Positions 14,171 through 27,769 of a DNA stretch of 64,000 nt are shown in pieces; positions within the stretch are counted from its first letter, which is position 1; every line of letters begins with the position of its first letter. The notes under the pieces are model-generated. The model was not told the DNA's origin. It searched no databases and was given only the letters and a program-made list of their open reading frames with translations. The DNA comes from Eucalyptus grandis (lineage: Eukaryota > Streptophyta > Magnoliopsida > Myrtales > Myrtaceae). A program made the position numbers and the translations under genes. The stretch spans positions 9,548,001-9,612,000 of the forward strand of contig NC_052616.1 in NCBI RefSeq assembly GCF_016545825.1. Direction: 5' to 3'.

Positions 14171-17154
14171 CTTGTACTATTTGAGGGTTTGCAAGCTAGG
14201 ACGATGCGCGAGTCGACTCACTTCCAAGCTTCAGTCAGCAACGTTTGGAAAAAGAAGAAGAAGAAACCACTCACCTTCAAGCTCTAGTCAGCAACGTTTG
14301 CTAGGACGATGTGCGAGTCGATTCTACTTTACTTTCACTTGTGAAAATAAAATTTACTTTAAATTGACAGTGTATACTTTTTCATTTACTTGAAAATATA
14401 TAGATGAAAGACTAGGGCAAGAAATAGCACAGTCCAAGGCAAAACCGGGGTGGCCAAAATTGGCCTAATATGTTCAGGTCGAAACAAGCCTTCAAGTAGA
14501 ATCGATGGCATTTTCGGTTCCACTACCCATTCTATACGACTACCAAATTTGTAGGGTATAGGCGGTGTGGACCGATTCTAGCGATCTTTTTCAGATGAAA
14601 AAATGGAAGTTTGATCCACATTTATTTCACAGAAAATGATTGATTTGGAAAACATTTTCCCAAAAATAACTACTTTTGTCTTTTTAAAAAAAATAAATGA
14701 ATGGATAAACTTTTCATCACCCACGAAAATAGGTAGGTACAAATTGTTATTGATGATGAAAATATTTTATGTTGACTAATTTTTCTTAATGATATAAGAA
14801 ATCACTTTTCGAAAAATATTTTATAAATAACTCAATTTCCACGAAACGAATGCACTTTTAATTGTTAAATTTTACTTTTATCAAGTTAAAACTTTTAGAT
14901 TAGAAGTTTTAGCCAAAAAAAGTATCAATTCTTGCTAGATAAGAGAATCGGCCTTTAACCGGCAAGTCTTTGTATCATTTTTACTCTTGGAGGATCGGTC
15001 AGGGTCAAGTAAGTTTCCAATTCCAATTGAATCCAGACCATCCAATCATGCAGAGAACATTGCACAAAGTTGAAATCCTATCAACGGATTTTTTGGTGTT
15101 CCTATTCTTTTCACATCGAATCATACAAACGAAACAACAAGACATAGCTCATGTCCGAATAAGAGAGCTATCTGATTAATTAACTTTCATGAAGTCAAGA
15201 TTTAATGACCAAGTCATTATATGTTCACGATAAAGTAAAAAGAATTGGTAAGTGAACTTATGAAAAAAATATATATTTGAAGGTGTTACACCGGTTTTGA
15301 TTCCTGTGAAAAATCTTTTACCAAACACTGCGTTTTGATTTTATTATAGAAGACTCAGGTTCTATGTTGAACTTGAACAAAGAATGTCAAATGCAAGGAG
15401 AAATATTATTCTCAACTTGTATATACAACCCTGACAATTGATACTTGAATGGCTTAAAGAGTAACCGCTTCTAGCACAAATCACACCAGAATCTATTCAA
15501 TAATGTAATCTAGACACAAGTAGCTAATAGCCTATGTTTTAAACTCAAATTATGCTGGAATTTAATTTACGACACAGCTTGTGAAGAATTTAACCAACGA
15601 CACTGGATTTGTGAAGAAACATCGGAATTCAATCAACGATGCTGGACCGGATAGAGATATACGTCGGAATTGAATCAATGACAAGAATCTTGAAAATTTA
15701 CAGCTAAAGAACGATAAAGTAAAGATAATTATTGTGTTTTCCGGGGGTTCTTCATTGACTAGGTCGTGGTACTTATAGGGCAAACTAGTAGCCATCAATC
15801 GGTTTCCTCTCCTTGGGCGTTACTCCTAACATTCTCCACATTTTATATTTTTTCTTGACACCATGAACAATCGCTTCCTGACTTATCGATGATGCTTGCG
15901 CAACTTGTTCATCAAGTAAATAACGGCTCCCTATTTTTATGTGCATTTCTCATAGCAGTCATTTTTGCTTGAACTCCAATGCTAATTTCACTCAAACTTC
16001 AAATCTAATGCATTATTCCCACAACTTGACAGGTGGCAATTAGTTACCTAGCCATCAACTCTAGAATTTGTTTCTAGAATTTCATTGACACTCGATTCAA
16101 ATCCCTTCCATGAATGCTGGCTATCCCCAACTTTTACAAGCAAAATGGGGCATTTTGTTTTTATTATTCCCTCGTAGCCAGCACGTGATACCGAGGGTAA
16201 TTTTGGCTATCAACAAAAGGATAGTAACAAACGGGAATGACGTGATATTCTTATATATGTGTCTGTATCCGTAGTAACTATACGTTTTGCAAAATTCTTT
16301 CTACTTTATTAAATAGTAATTTGTTAAAACGCGAATCGGGAGACTAGCAATCAATTGAGGAAGTATCGCAATTTTTAATACACCAACTATCTTCTTGATG
16401 TCCACAAACACAATGGAAATTCTGAAAATCGAAAATCTCATCATTAAACATCTTTAACAAATGCTTTGCACTATTTGTCACCGGGACATTTATTAAATAT
16501 TTGAGAATACCTACATGCGGTCTGAAAATGCAATGCATTAAATTTTGTTGGTGGGAGAAATTCGAAAAAACGAGGCTAATGTAAATTCTAAGTTAGAAAA
16601 TTTTGCTATAATGCAAAAGAGTAGCTGTTGCTTGTCTAGTTGTTCCTGTAATATGTGATTGTTTAGGTTCATGTTATTGAATTTTTCTGTTGCAGATTAG
16701 ATGTCACTGTATTGAATTGGAAATGAAGAAAAGATTTGTGGGTTTTTTCCCCATTCTAACCCTTGTTTTCGTATCAAGGCATCTAAGAGTCTCAAGAATA
16801 GTCATTACTTTTTAGTTCACTAGAAAAAAAAATTATAGAAAATGCATACTCTTGTTATTTCCCTGGCTCACGATGCCGGGAAAAATATAAATTTTCTATG
16901 TAATTAGGATCAAATGTACCCATCTACCAATAATATCATAATGCTTCAATTTCTACTTGTAAATTTGATTTTCATATAATAATCTCATAATTGATGGATT
17001 GAAGTGAAAAAGCAAAAGAAATTAAAGTAACTTCTATACTAAAAATATGTTGAAAACATAAAAGTTCATTTAATAGATTTAATTAGTAATAAAAGGAGGA
17101 AATAAGGAAAATGATTAAGTTACATTCACTCGTGTTTGATTGGGAATAAGAGAA

Positions 17155-17194
<40 letters not shown>

Positions 17195-18122
17195 GTCTAT
17201 GTATGTATATATTACCAACAAAAGAAAAAGGGCCGAAACGCCAGAGTTGTGAGTCAGACCCTCACCGTCATTATAGTTTGAAAACAGTGATTGTTTTCTG
17301 AAAGACTTTATTATATTTTATAGAATAATTATTCAATGTATTTGTATTAAAACTATAATATAATAACAATGATGTCCAAAATTGAAATTAATTCATTATC
17401 CTTAATTAGTTTGATTATTTTTATTATCAACTTCTTAAGTGTCTCCCAAACATTGAAATGGCAATCTTGACCGTTCCATTCCTTTCCATTACTTAAGACC
17501 AAGTCTGACCAGTCATTCGAAGAGCATCAACAACCTCACTTTGAATCTCATATTCATGTTTAGTTCTAAGTTGTTGTGGGCGATAAAAGAAGTCCATCCA
17601 TATGTAATTTTAAACGTCAGATTGTAACAAAATAATGTAACCCGTTGGATTTAATTGATTAAATCAATAAAGGAATTGATAAGTGATTTCTTATAGAAAA
17701 AATTGCTAGTTATTGAGCCATTCGTGTTAAATGGAGATTATAACAGGGAAATAGTAATAATTATACATGCATTCATAAAAATTGCATACCGAATATAAAT
17801 AAGTATAATTTCTAATAAATATTGGATATTTGCAGTAGAAAACATCTAATGATAGAACCTTTACCAAAAAAAAACATCTAATGATAGAACAACTGATCAA
17901 TAGGGAGAAATGCAATAAACAAGCCTCACTGGAAGTAGCGTCCATGTTTATGATGTCATACCGATATGCTTTGGTTAGTTCGGGCTTCTCGGTCGTCTGG
18001 TCTTTCGACGGGGATGCAGCAGCAAAATCATCTCCCTACACCATTTCCAACTGCACTAAATGAAGAAACTGGCCTCGCACAATGCATTCGGATAATGTAT
18101 GTCGGCTTCTGCAAGGTTCATC
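14171..18122. other. gene-free AT-rich intergenic region
   Basis: No recognisable gene, RNA or complete mobile element. It contains an (AT)n run at about 17158-17188. It ends at the stop codon of the minus-strand ABC transporter gene, so its last few hundred bases should hold that gene's 3' untranslated region and terminator. Confidence 0.55.
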
Positions 18123-21100
18123 TCAAAAGTTCTCAGAGTAATCGCTCGCATTCGATGTTCGAGACCAGTACTCCTTGTAAAGCTGCCCGAACAATGAATC
18201 TTCCTTGCCTACCAATTTCATAGGCTCATCATACTCCACCAACCTCCCTGTTAATGTTGAATGCAAAGAATGTCATGTATTTCTCACAGCTCTAGTCGGT
18301 TCTCACTAAACAGTTCTTTGGAAGTTTAAGTTTACCGTCACTTATTGCCAGCACCATCGTGCAGTCCATGACAGTCGGTATCCGGTGGGCCACTGTTATG
18401 ACAGTGCAGTCTGCAAATTCCTTTCGTATGGTTCTCTGGAGGATTGAATCCGTTGCGTTGTCAATAGACGCAGTGGCTTCGTCAAGGACTAGGATCCGAC
18501 TTCGCCTCAGCAACGCTCGTCCTAGGCAAAACAATTGCCGTTGCCCCATGCTCCAGTTAGATCCGTCCTGCACAACTGCAATTTGAGTTTGTGCAACTGT
18601 TAATGATGGACAATGAGCATGTTAGGACTAAATTTTGCTGTCTGATTTATTGTTACCTGGAGATTCCAGGCCCTTCTCTTTTTCTTGTATAGCCTCCCGG
18701 AGCTGACATTTTCCAAGAACCTTTTTCCACAGAAATTACCAATCAATCATGAAACGTTACCGCAAGTGCTTCCTTTTGCATGGGGTATAGTCATTCAAGA
18801 TTTAGTTGAGGAGCTCTCATTAGATTCAACTTATGCGCGGGCGGTTCTTTTTATAATGCCAGTGCAGTCAGTAAAAGAAAGACCATGTGCCAATTGAACT
18901 TCAAGAGACGTTCGGAATTTACCTCCCATATTTCCTCATCAGTGTGCTCAGACAACGGGTCCAGGTTGTATCGAACTGTCCCACCAAAAAGTGTCGGATC
19001 TTGCGGGATGACCCCAAAATGTGATCTCAGGTCATGAAGTCCAATAGTGGATATGTCTAGGCCGTCGACAATTATTTTCCCATCGGTAGGTTCCACAAGA
19101 CGGAACAAAGCACTGATGAGAGTTGTCTTTCCGCTACCGGTCCGGCCAACGATCCCAATCTTGTGCCCTCCTTTTATTTCACAGCTTATCCCATGAAGAA
19201 CGAGGGGAGAATCAGGCCGATACCTTACCTGTTAATATCTCGATGATCAAAACTAAGTGAACTACAAGACAAATCCAGAATCGAGAGGTGTGCTAATAGT
19301 GCGTGTCTACCTTCAGATCATAAATCTCAACATTGCCAGAAGAAGGCCAGTCCGGCGCTGGTCGGCTATCTTCAATCACTTCTGGAGCTTCGCTTTGAAT
19401 GTGCATGTACTGCTCTAGCCTTTCTACAGAAATGATCAAATTTGATAGGGAGCACTGGAATTGGACCGAAAGGACCAGGAAGACATTTAAAGATAGACCG
19501 TACGACAGCGCCATTCCAACAAATCCTGCATCAAATGATAATCAGGCCTGACACCTACTAAATCTTCAAAGTCGGAAGCCCATTTTCTAGATGATAATGA
19601 AAAGGGAATTGAACCAACATGTCGATGCATAGCTGCTTTGACATTAGATTAAAAAGTGCCGAAATAAAATGATACATCTATAAGAGCCAAGCATCTAGGG
19701 AAAGTCTCAATACGAAGAGCTGAATTGAGGTTTTACTGATACGAACCAGAGGAAGAGGACCCGAGATCGAGAAAAGTAATTGCGAGGGCCGAGGATGTTA
19801 GGACAATAGCGCACAGGACTTCCAGACGTTGGACCAGCCACTCATTGGCTGAAAAACTGTGAAAATACGGACTTGCATTCGCATCAATAAGGCAAAGACT
19901 TCTTGAAAAGAATCGGTCTTCTTGGCCAAATGCTCTGATTGTCATCCCTCCGGCGATGGACTCAGCGAGGTGGCTTGCAAGTGTAGACTTGGTTGTGCCA
20001 TCGAGTCGCATCAACTCATTAGAAGAAGCATAGTAGTATTTCTGTAGTAAAAGAACAATAAAAGCTAATGCTGCATTAGAATTTGAATGATAGGAAGAAG
20101 GCTCTCAGGAGGCAGGTGTGAAGAATTTTGCCTATTAAGGAACAACTAATTGATTTGAGGTAAGCATTACCTGTATGATCAGCGTCAAATAAATCATGGG
20201 AATGATGACAAACAAAACTGGCCACGTAAGAAAAGCAAGTATCAGAAAGTTCGAGTAGGTATTCATCGTGGACCCAAGGGCAAGGGTTAACTGGAAGGCC
20301 ACATCGACGTCGATGATGCTTAAATCTGAAGAAACCTACAAAATTCAGCAAATAATGTTATTCATCTTAAACAATCTCAAAGCACGGTGACTTCAGAGTA
20401 TGTTCTTACCCGGCTGAGTATTCTTCCCAAAGGAGTTGAGTCGTAAAAGGACATTGGCGCTCGAATAAGGGACTTCAACAACACAGAGAATATGGCGTTT
20501 GATGCGCCACAACCTAAATAGACTATGAAATACGATCTGATAAGCAAAAAGAGAGCAAGGACAACGCCGATCCCAGTGTAAACGGAGTTCAACTCGACTG
20601 TGCTCACACTCATAGTGTTGACTTCAGAAGCCAACCAGTAATTTTGCGCGAGCTGCCCGGCTATAAAGACTATGTGGGATATAGTTGCCAAGGTAAAAAG
20701 CAAAAAGCCCTTGTTGTGTTTCAGATACTGCAAGTAGGGTTTGAAACCACTGTCTCCTATCTCTCTTTCCTCCTGCTTAATCAATTGACTTCCTGGAGAG
20801 GCCTCCAGCTGTTCCTTTACATATATTTTCCGGATCTCCTCCTTCAAATATCCAGGTGTTCTGGACGAAACCATTCTGATTTGATTTCCAGAACCAGCAG
20901 TCGTGTTATGTGCGTTCACAAGCTCCTGAAATTCTTGGCATGAAGCCATCAACTGATCGTATGAGCCAGCACTTACAATTTGCCCAGATGACATTAACTG
21001 TCAAGAAAAACAACTGTTCAGGAACCCCATGAACAAATGAGAAAAGTGAAAAATAGCTTCTTTTTCTTATTAATGAGCCAAAAATCTGAATTCGCCAGAG

Positions 21101-23068
21101 ACACCGAAAAAAAAAAAAAAAAAATCGTCCTTTGGGTTGAATGAGTCACTGACCAAGATAGAGTGAAAAGCTGGAAGAAAGTCAACTTGATGCGTAACAA
21201 GCAAAACAGTCTTCCCCGATAAAGCTTCCATGACATATTCCTGCAACAAGAAGTAAACATCAATTGCATTCATTTAGAACTTAATGCAAAAACAAAAATA
21301 AGTTTCTCTGTCCTTGAGAGGAGATCACATTAAATAAGCTCATCGCTGTATGAGCATCCACGGCGCTGAAGGGATCATCCAACAGATACACAGCCGCATC
21401 CTGATATAGAGCGCGTGCAAGTTGTATCCTTTGCTTTTGTCCGCCGCTCAAATTGACGCCTCTCTCCCCTATCTGAGTTTGATCGCCAAAGGGAAACATC
21501 TCAATGTCCTTAGCTAGCGAACACTTCTGAATTACTTCTCTATATTTGACAGAGTCCAGGGCAGATCCAAATAGGATGTTTTCTTGTATAGTCCCAGTCT
21601 GGATCCATGCTGTCTGAGACACATATGCCATCCTACCATGAACACGCACCTAAACACGAATTAAGGCTTACCAGTAAATCCTCAATCACATTTGCTGTTA
21701 ACTGTTTTAATTATGACCTGCTATATCATATATTGCAAGTCTATGAGCATAAGATGAACTGGCCATAACAGGAAATAGTACAATTCTCTGGTTACAAAGT
21801 ATAACTAGTAACTCCCCAGAGGAGAAGATTAATCAATGACTTACCATGCCATCGATATGTGGAACCTCTCCAAGAATTGCAGCTAAAAGGGTAGATTTCC
21901 CCGACCCAACTTCCCCACATATAGCTACTTTCTCTCCTTTTCTGACCGATAATTTTATGTTCCTCAATGTCGCCTTGGAGGTACAACTCTCCCAAGAAAT
22001 TTCACGTGAATCCAAGAAAACAGCCATTTCCAGCACCTCATTATCCCTCTGTTGCTTTGTTGGCTTATTTTCCAATTCGGGTGCATCCAGAAATTCGGCA
22101 ATCCGAGACAATGAAACCTTAGCCTGGATGAAGGACCCCACCACATCGGGGATCAATCTGATTGGTTCCTGAACGATTCTTAAACTCGCCAAGAACATGA
22201 AGACATTGCTTGCGGTCAAAGGAATGCCCAGGAAGTAGCATGCCCAGAAAGTGCTGGCGGGAACTAAAACCGGTGAAGACCAAAACAGGACGATATAGCA
22301 ACCCTTTTGCCACAAAACGGCTGCTATCCACTCCGATTCGTCTTTCCTCAGCTCCTCAATGACTTTCTTGAAGTGCTTCTCCCAAGCATACAACTTCAAC
22401 ACCTTCATATTCGCAAGCGCCTCCGCGATTGCCTTCAGCCTTTTATCTTGAGCCTCCATGAGTTTTCTTTGATACTTGAGTTGCAGTTTGGCCAACGGAG
22501 AAGTCACAGTGACAATCAATATGAGTACCGTCAGAGCCGCCAAAGTTGCAAGGCCCACAGCATAGTAAACAATGGCTAATGCGAGGCACAGCTGAAGGCT
22601 AGTTGACCATATTTGGTGAAACCAGTAAGGGAACTCACCGATCCTATAAGCATCGGAAGTGACATAATTTACTATCTGGCCTGGAGAGTGAGTCATTTTC
22701 GCCGCACTGGAGAGCCGCAGTTGCTTCTGACAAATCGCTGCAGATAGAAAAGATCTTATTCGGAGTCCAATCAGTCTTGCTCTAAAAAACCACTGCCTTT
22801 CCGATAGAGATTCCAAGCATTTGGCTAAGAACAATCCTCCAGCTAGCACATAACCCTCATACTCGAAAGCCTCTTCACCATCGGCAACAGCAATGAAGGC
22901 TCTAAGGAACAAAGGCCCGGTGGAGAGAGCCAAGACCTTGGTCAAAGCAAAGAACCCGGTAATCAAAATACCTCTCCATTCGCCATAAAATATAGCAGAC
23001 AAGATAGAGTAGGTGTCATATGTCGTCTTCTTTTCTTTATGCAGTTGCTCCATGAACTTGAGTAACAT
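18123..23068 (-). CDS. ABCC10-like: ABC transporter C family member 10-like, core without TMD0
   Basis: Eleven exons on the minus strand: 23068-21845, 21649-21329, 21240-21154, 20997-20410, 20335-20171, 20041-19747, 19525-19311, 19228-18923, 18720-18657, 18575-18336 and 18247-18123. All junctions are GT-AG and all phases agree, giving 1,209 residues plus TGA. Order: TMD1 (residues about 35-330), NBD1 with Walker [10 protein letters not shown] (about 390), signature LSGGQKQR (about 473) and Walker B VYLLDDP; TMD2 (about 600-900); NBD2 with Walker [10 protein letters not shown] (about 997), signature NWSMGQRQ and Walker [10 protein letters not shown], then H-loop AHR. ABCC proteins are ATP-driven pumps of glutathione and other conjugates, mostly on the vacuolar or plasma membrane; the substrate is unknown. 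Family members are about 1,450-1,500 residues; the missing 250 form the decayed TMD0-L0 region upstream, which lies in another frame. The start at 23068 is a real ATG but is out of frame with the ancestral start. Whether this core is expressed is open. Confidence 0.82.
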
Positions 23069-23830
23069 GTTTCTGCTCGTTCTTCCAACCTCAGACGTGG
23101 AATATCCTCATTTTGAAGGATCTTCTCTTTGCCCAATTTCATTAGTGAATTCAACCACCAAAATGACATCTTGCTGAAGAATCCCGCCTTGGCAAAAGGA
23201 GTGACGTTATCATTCTGTTCTTTGTCCAGCAAAGGTTCATACACGGTGCCATTTTCGCGGTCCTCGCTGTTCTCCATGTGACTGTATCCTCTGAAAGCAC
23301 AGAAAAGTAGCAGGATCACTTTGGGAAACGATGAAATATCCCACGCCAATGACAAAGTGGTTTCCTTTATTTACCAAAGGAAAACTACACAGAGAAATCC
23401 TTCACACAATGAGGCTAGTCTAGTATCATATAAATCCGAGCCAGTGGAATGTGTGGAAGGTGTAGCCTCCTAATGGTCATGGTCAAAACTAGCAATAACC
23501 AGCTGACCGCTTGGAACAGAAAGACTAGCCACTCATGTAGAGGTACAAGAGTAGCATCCTCATTCAATTTCCCGAAGATCACTCAAATTCTGAGTGCGGA
23601 AGAATAAGTAAAAAGTGCGGTGGCAATTGTAATTTTCTTTGTGGACGACTTACGGAGCAAGACAAACAGGATATCAAGTCAAATGACCAAAATGTGGCTG
23701 CTAAAAGAATAGGAATCGATAATGGACGCGACCCCGGAGCTGCTGCTATCTCCAACTTGACTTAGAGCACCGAGAGTCGTTGCAAAACACGGTCCACAAT
23801 TCTCCCCTGATTATACCACTTTCCTGGAAG
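23069..23830 (-). pseudogene. decayed 5' (TMD0 and linker) part of the ABCC10-like gene
   Basis: Read on the minus strand, pieces of the ABCC N-terminus follow in the right order but in changing frames. ELWTVFCNDSRCSKS (about 23815-23770) matches the family's first residues but lacks an ATG. Next come ATFWSFDLISCLSC and, after a stop, IFGKLNEDATLVPLHEWLVF and LFQAVSWLLLVLTMTIRR (to about 23430). A frameshift and an in-frame TAA follow. The next piece, LSLAWDISSFPKVILLLFCA, runs into MENSEDRENG and [13 protein letters not shown]. There one missing base (TACTC where the family needs TAC CTC, near 23066) shifts the frame into the intact core. At least four lesions in 750 bp argue against simple base-calling errors. 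Confidence 0.8.
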
Positions 23831-25600
23831 ACTGCAATCCGGGAACATGCTTCAAGACTATTATCGTGTTGTAAAGGGCAAGTTGCCTTTAAATTCGAAT
23901 TACCATATGAAGGCTTGAGCAACATATAGCGTCTCGTTAACAAATGCCCTTGAGCGCACCAATTAAGGTTACTGAAAACAGTGAGAATCATCACGACAGC
24001 ACGCCGCCGGACGCGACGATGAGGGGTGATTCGGCGGGAGGTCGAGTGGTCGAGGAGCGTGGAGACTGCGTCGAGCTTCATTTGCAGCGAGATGGCTTGA
24101 GGCCAAGCTCGAAACTCGAGCGCTACCCAAAGCTCCGGGTTTGAGGTCGAGCTTCATGGCCAAAGCGGCCGTGGATGAGTGTCGTCCATGGCTGGCCACG
24201 AGTGTCATCCATGGTGGATGGGAAAAAACGATACCCAGGGATCAATAGCGTACCCGAATGACGCCGACGACGGCCATGGACGAGCGTTCGCGTGCTCGTG
24301 AGCAGGTCGTAGAATGGCTCTCCGCAACGCTGCAATCCACAGCGTAAGCGTCGTCCATGGCCTCAAAAGGCAAAAAGAAAATGAATAAATGGTGAGAGAG
24401 AGCGCTTCGTTGAGCGTAGGACGGAGCTTAACCGGAGAGAGAGGGTCGTTTAGAAATTTTGAATAATCTAGTATGTGGGCACTCGAAGATACCGGATGAA
24501 GTTTCATAGACGCAACCAAAATCAAGACTTCAAACAAGAAGAAGAAGAAGAAGAAGAAGAAGACGACGACGAAACACTCACTTCCAAGCTCTACCCAGCA
24601 ATCTTTGCCAAAACAGAGCAGACGAAGAAGGCAAAGGTCGACTCTGCTTTCACCGGACAAAACAGAGCATCTCTTCTTGCTTGCAAAGAACACGTTATTT
24701 GTGTCCGAGGAGCTTGATCGGGGTGCAAAAACAAAGATTAACTCCGACTTGCGAAAATCAAAGAAACGCCAGGCTCTGCAAATCATGCATGCAGAGAGAG
24801 ACAGAGAGAGAAAGAGAGAGAAGCCCACCTTTACTTCGTTGCTACAGTTTATAATATCATGTACCCACACGATTTTCGCGTTAAACGAGGGCCGTGGCAG
24901 GTGAGATAGGTGAATGGGACAGTTGGATCCCCCGGTCCGCACTCCTCTGTTCTCCTGACTGTTCTTGGAGACGACGTGCGCGCGCGCGCGCGGCGCGACA
25001 GCGACAGCGACAGCGACAGAGACGGAGACAGAGACCATAGCTAGTAGCCAAAAGTTTCGACGCCACTCGCGAGCACGCTTTGCATTCATGCAGATTGCAG
25101 GGGCGCAACAACCGTCACAAGCGGCCATTAACCACTCTCTGTTCCGGAGCACAGAGGAAATAAAGACGATTGCCTGCCTTGGAGTTTGATCGACGCTTGC
25201 CCGCTCGATCTTTCTGAAATTCAAGTGACGGTGTCTGCTTATGCTTCCATGTAAAAATTCTCAGAGGAAAACTAGTCGAGCAATAATAGCATGGTCCAAA
25301 GCACACTTGCTAGAAAGATTAGTTGAAAATAATTGAAGTAGTCATTGAAAGGGTTTTAAAAGTAATAAAAGGATGAGGTCCAAGGACCCTATGCGAGTGC
25401 CGGCGACCCTTGCCCCTAGGCGAGGGCAGGTAACCCTCAGCAGTGCTATCGCCTTCTCAGCAGTGATTGCCAACCCTTGTCTAGGCGCCAACAACTCCAT
25501 TGGTCATCGCCACTACCCCACCGACAATGGGGTGGCAGTCATAGGTGGATGTGTTTTTCCTTTTTTTTTTTGTGTAAAGTTTTAGTTTTATTTAGTTTGT
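23831..25600. other. intergenic region upstream of the ABCC-like gene
   Basis: No gene recognised. It includes a GAA/GAC trinucleotide run (24537-24573), a purine-rich GAGAGAGA tract (24790-24825), a short (CG)n run (24978-24993) and an AGCGAC repeat (25000-25030). The long minus-strand open frame across 24205-25224 is low-complexity and matches no family I know. The promoter of the ancestral transporter gene should lie at about 23850-24400, but no TATA box stands out. Confidence 0.5.
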
Positions 25601-25684
25601 TTTTTACAAAAATATAAATAATAAATAAAAAGAAAAAGAAAATTTTTAAAAGACGAAATTACCCTTCACAATTGATGAATTTAG

Positions 25685-25895
25685 GCTTTTATTTGAGACT
25701 AATATGGTCACTTCAGACTCTTATTTAAAATTCTAAAAATATGAAATTACACTTCAAATGCTCATTTAAGAAAATGATGGCACTTCGAATCCTTATTTAA
25801 AAAAATGACGACATTTTGGGTCTTTATTTGAAATAATGTTCACTTTAAACCTTTTTCTAAAACATTGAGGGTACTTCAAACTCTTATTTGGAATT
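25685..25895. repeat. degenerate minisatellite, about 30-45 bp unit
   Basis: About six units share the pattern CTTATTT, then AAAATGAT/AAAATAATG, then a CACTTCAAA/GACTCTT-type ending. Unit length and sequence have both drifted. The surrounding DNA has no gene. Confidence 0.65.
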
Positions 25896-26834
25896 TTTCC
25901 AAAATAATGTTTTCTTTTGGGAATAAAAGGAAAAATAAGTTCTTTTTTAGAAAAAACAATGACAAACGGAATTTAAAAATAAAATAAAAAAATGGAAGCC
26001 CCGAGGGTGGACGCCATTGATTTTTTCAAAGATGTGTTACAATATATGATGAGTTGTGAATGTCATAGGTATTGTATACTACGATATTATCAAATATATT
26101 TTATACTGAAATTTTGTCCGTCTCCTAGACGACTAACCGTATGGGTAAAAAGCAAGAACATCGCGTAATTGCTTCTTTCAATAATCTCTGTATACGGCTA
26201 AATGGTTTTCGCATCTATAGCATTCTTTAGGTCTTCTCTTTGTTGCATGATGATCAAAATCGAGATAATGATAAAATATATAGACCTATCACTTTGGTTT
26301 CGAACTCAAATGCATAAATTTCACTATTTCGAGACAATTATTTTGTCGAGATTTGTACTCTTATAGAAGTTACGCAATTTCATGATATGTGTTCACATTT
26401 TCTACCCATAATCCTCAATAAAATTATGTGCATATAACATTACTCCAAATCCGCAAATTTCACAATCAAATTATAATGCATGAGATATGAAGATATTACA
26501 ATTAGAATAGTCTATAGAATAGAGAGAGGGAGAGGGGGAGAGAGAGAGAACCTAAGAAGTATATCATATTTACAATGGATGTCGCCCTTTTTTTCTAAAG
26601 GCATACTAAAAGGAAAAGAAATCGAAAAAAAAAAAGACAAAATTTCTTAATTTGTGGAAAAAGAAAGAAAGAAGAAATTGAAAAGTAAGGGTTGGCTGGC
26701 GGCACTAGGAAGGATCTAATTTTTGTCTTAGATTTGGTGGTCTAATAGATCTATAAATAAATAAATAAATATATATATAATTGCTATATAATATATATAT
26801 ATATAATTGCTAATGAATTTGGCAGTAGCGCGAC
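25896..26834. other. gene-free AT-rich sequence
   Basis: No gene recognised. There is a GA-rich tract at 26520-26550 and (TA)n/(ATAA)n microsatellite sequence at 26753-26812, directly before the hAT-like insertion. Confidence 0.55.
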
Positions 26835-26842
26835 ATTGCTCA

Positions 26843-27761
26843 TAGGAGTGAGCATTGGTCTAGGGTTAACCCTAGACTATCTCTGAATTGGCCCAACCCT
26901 GCCGGTTCGGGTCCGATTCTCAGGGAAACTGGGTTGGTCCTTAATCCTGGAATTCTTGGACCTGCGCGGGTCGGTCCTCAGTCTTGAGAGTTCCGGGTCG
27001 GTCCAACCCAGACCAACCCTGACTATATATATATAAAACCTTAAAATAAACGAGGTCAACAACATTAAACAACTATTTAGTGAGGAATTCAAGTAATTTT
27101 ACATCATTCTTTAATAATTTAGGTTTTTAATGTCTTTTACGGTGTCAATAGTCATAAATTACGAATGAGGAAAATGTTTATGTGAAAAGTCCTCACGGTG
27201 TCCAAAAAGACACCTTATGACATCCCCCTCTAATTTTCGTTCTCATCTGTCTTATTTGTCCTCTTAGTCTTCAATTTTCCAAAATCGAAAGAAACAATTT
27301 CTCCGCTCACAACTCAACACTAGCTTCACTCGCTTTGGGTCACTCGTGCCACTCGCCGCTTAATGCTCGCATGGCTTGTTACTCCCCGCTTGACATTCGA
27401 TGCTCTTTCTATTCGACACTCACTCCACTCAATCATCATCGCTTGCCTTTCTTAGCTGATCTCGTTCATTATCGAACCCATTAGGTCGGTATGATCCCAG
27501 TTGCCCTTTCAAGAAGTACAAAAAATGAAATAAAAAATTATTAGTTGGTCATGGGTTGAAATCTTTTTTTAAGGAATACAAAAACTGAAATAAAAAATTA
27601 TCGGTTGGTTTCGGGTTGATCCTGGAACCGGATCGAACCTATTGAATCGGTTCGGTTTTCGGTCCCAAGCTCAATAGGGTCAATTCTCGATCCTAAAAAT
27701 TGAGAAATAGTACCATGCGAGCTGAGGGTAGACAGCCTAATTCAAACCACGTTCACCTCTA
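26843..27761. mobile_element. hAT-like non-autonomous element
   Basis: The ends are TAGGAGTGAGCATTGG on the left and, on the minus strand, TAGAGGTGAACGTGG on the right. The flanks are a perfect 8-bp duplication, ATTGCTCA, at 26835-26842 and 27762-27769, the size made by hAT transposases. Inside are GGGTTGGTCC-type inverted words near both ends and AT-rich sequence between. There is no transposase frame. Confidence 0.82.
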
Positions 27762-27769
27762 ATTGCTCA

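Noticed and set aside
24205..25224. 339-codon open frame on the minus strand
   Set aside because: Composed largely of read-through of GA-, CG- and GAA-repeat sequence, with no recognisable domain. Probably chance.
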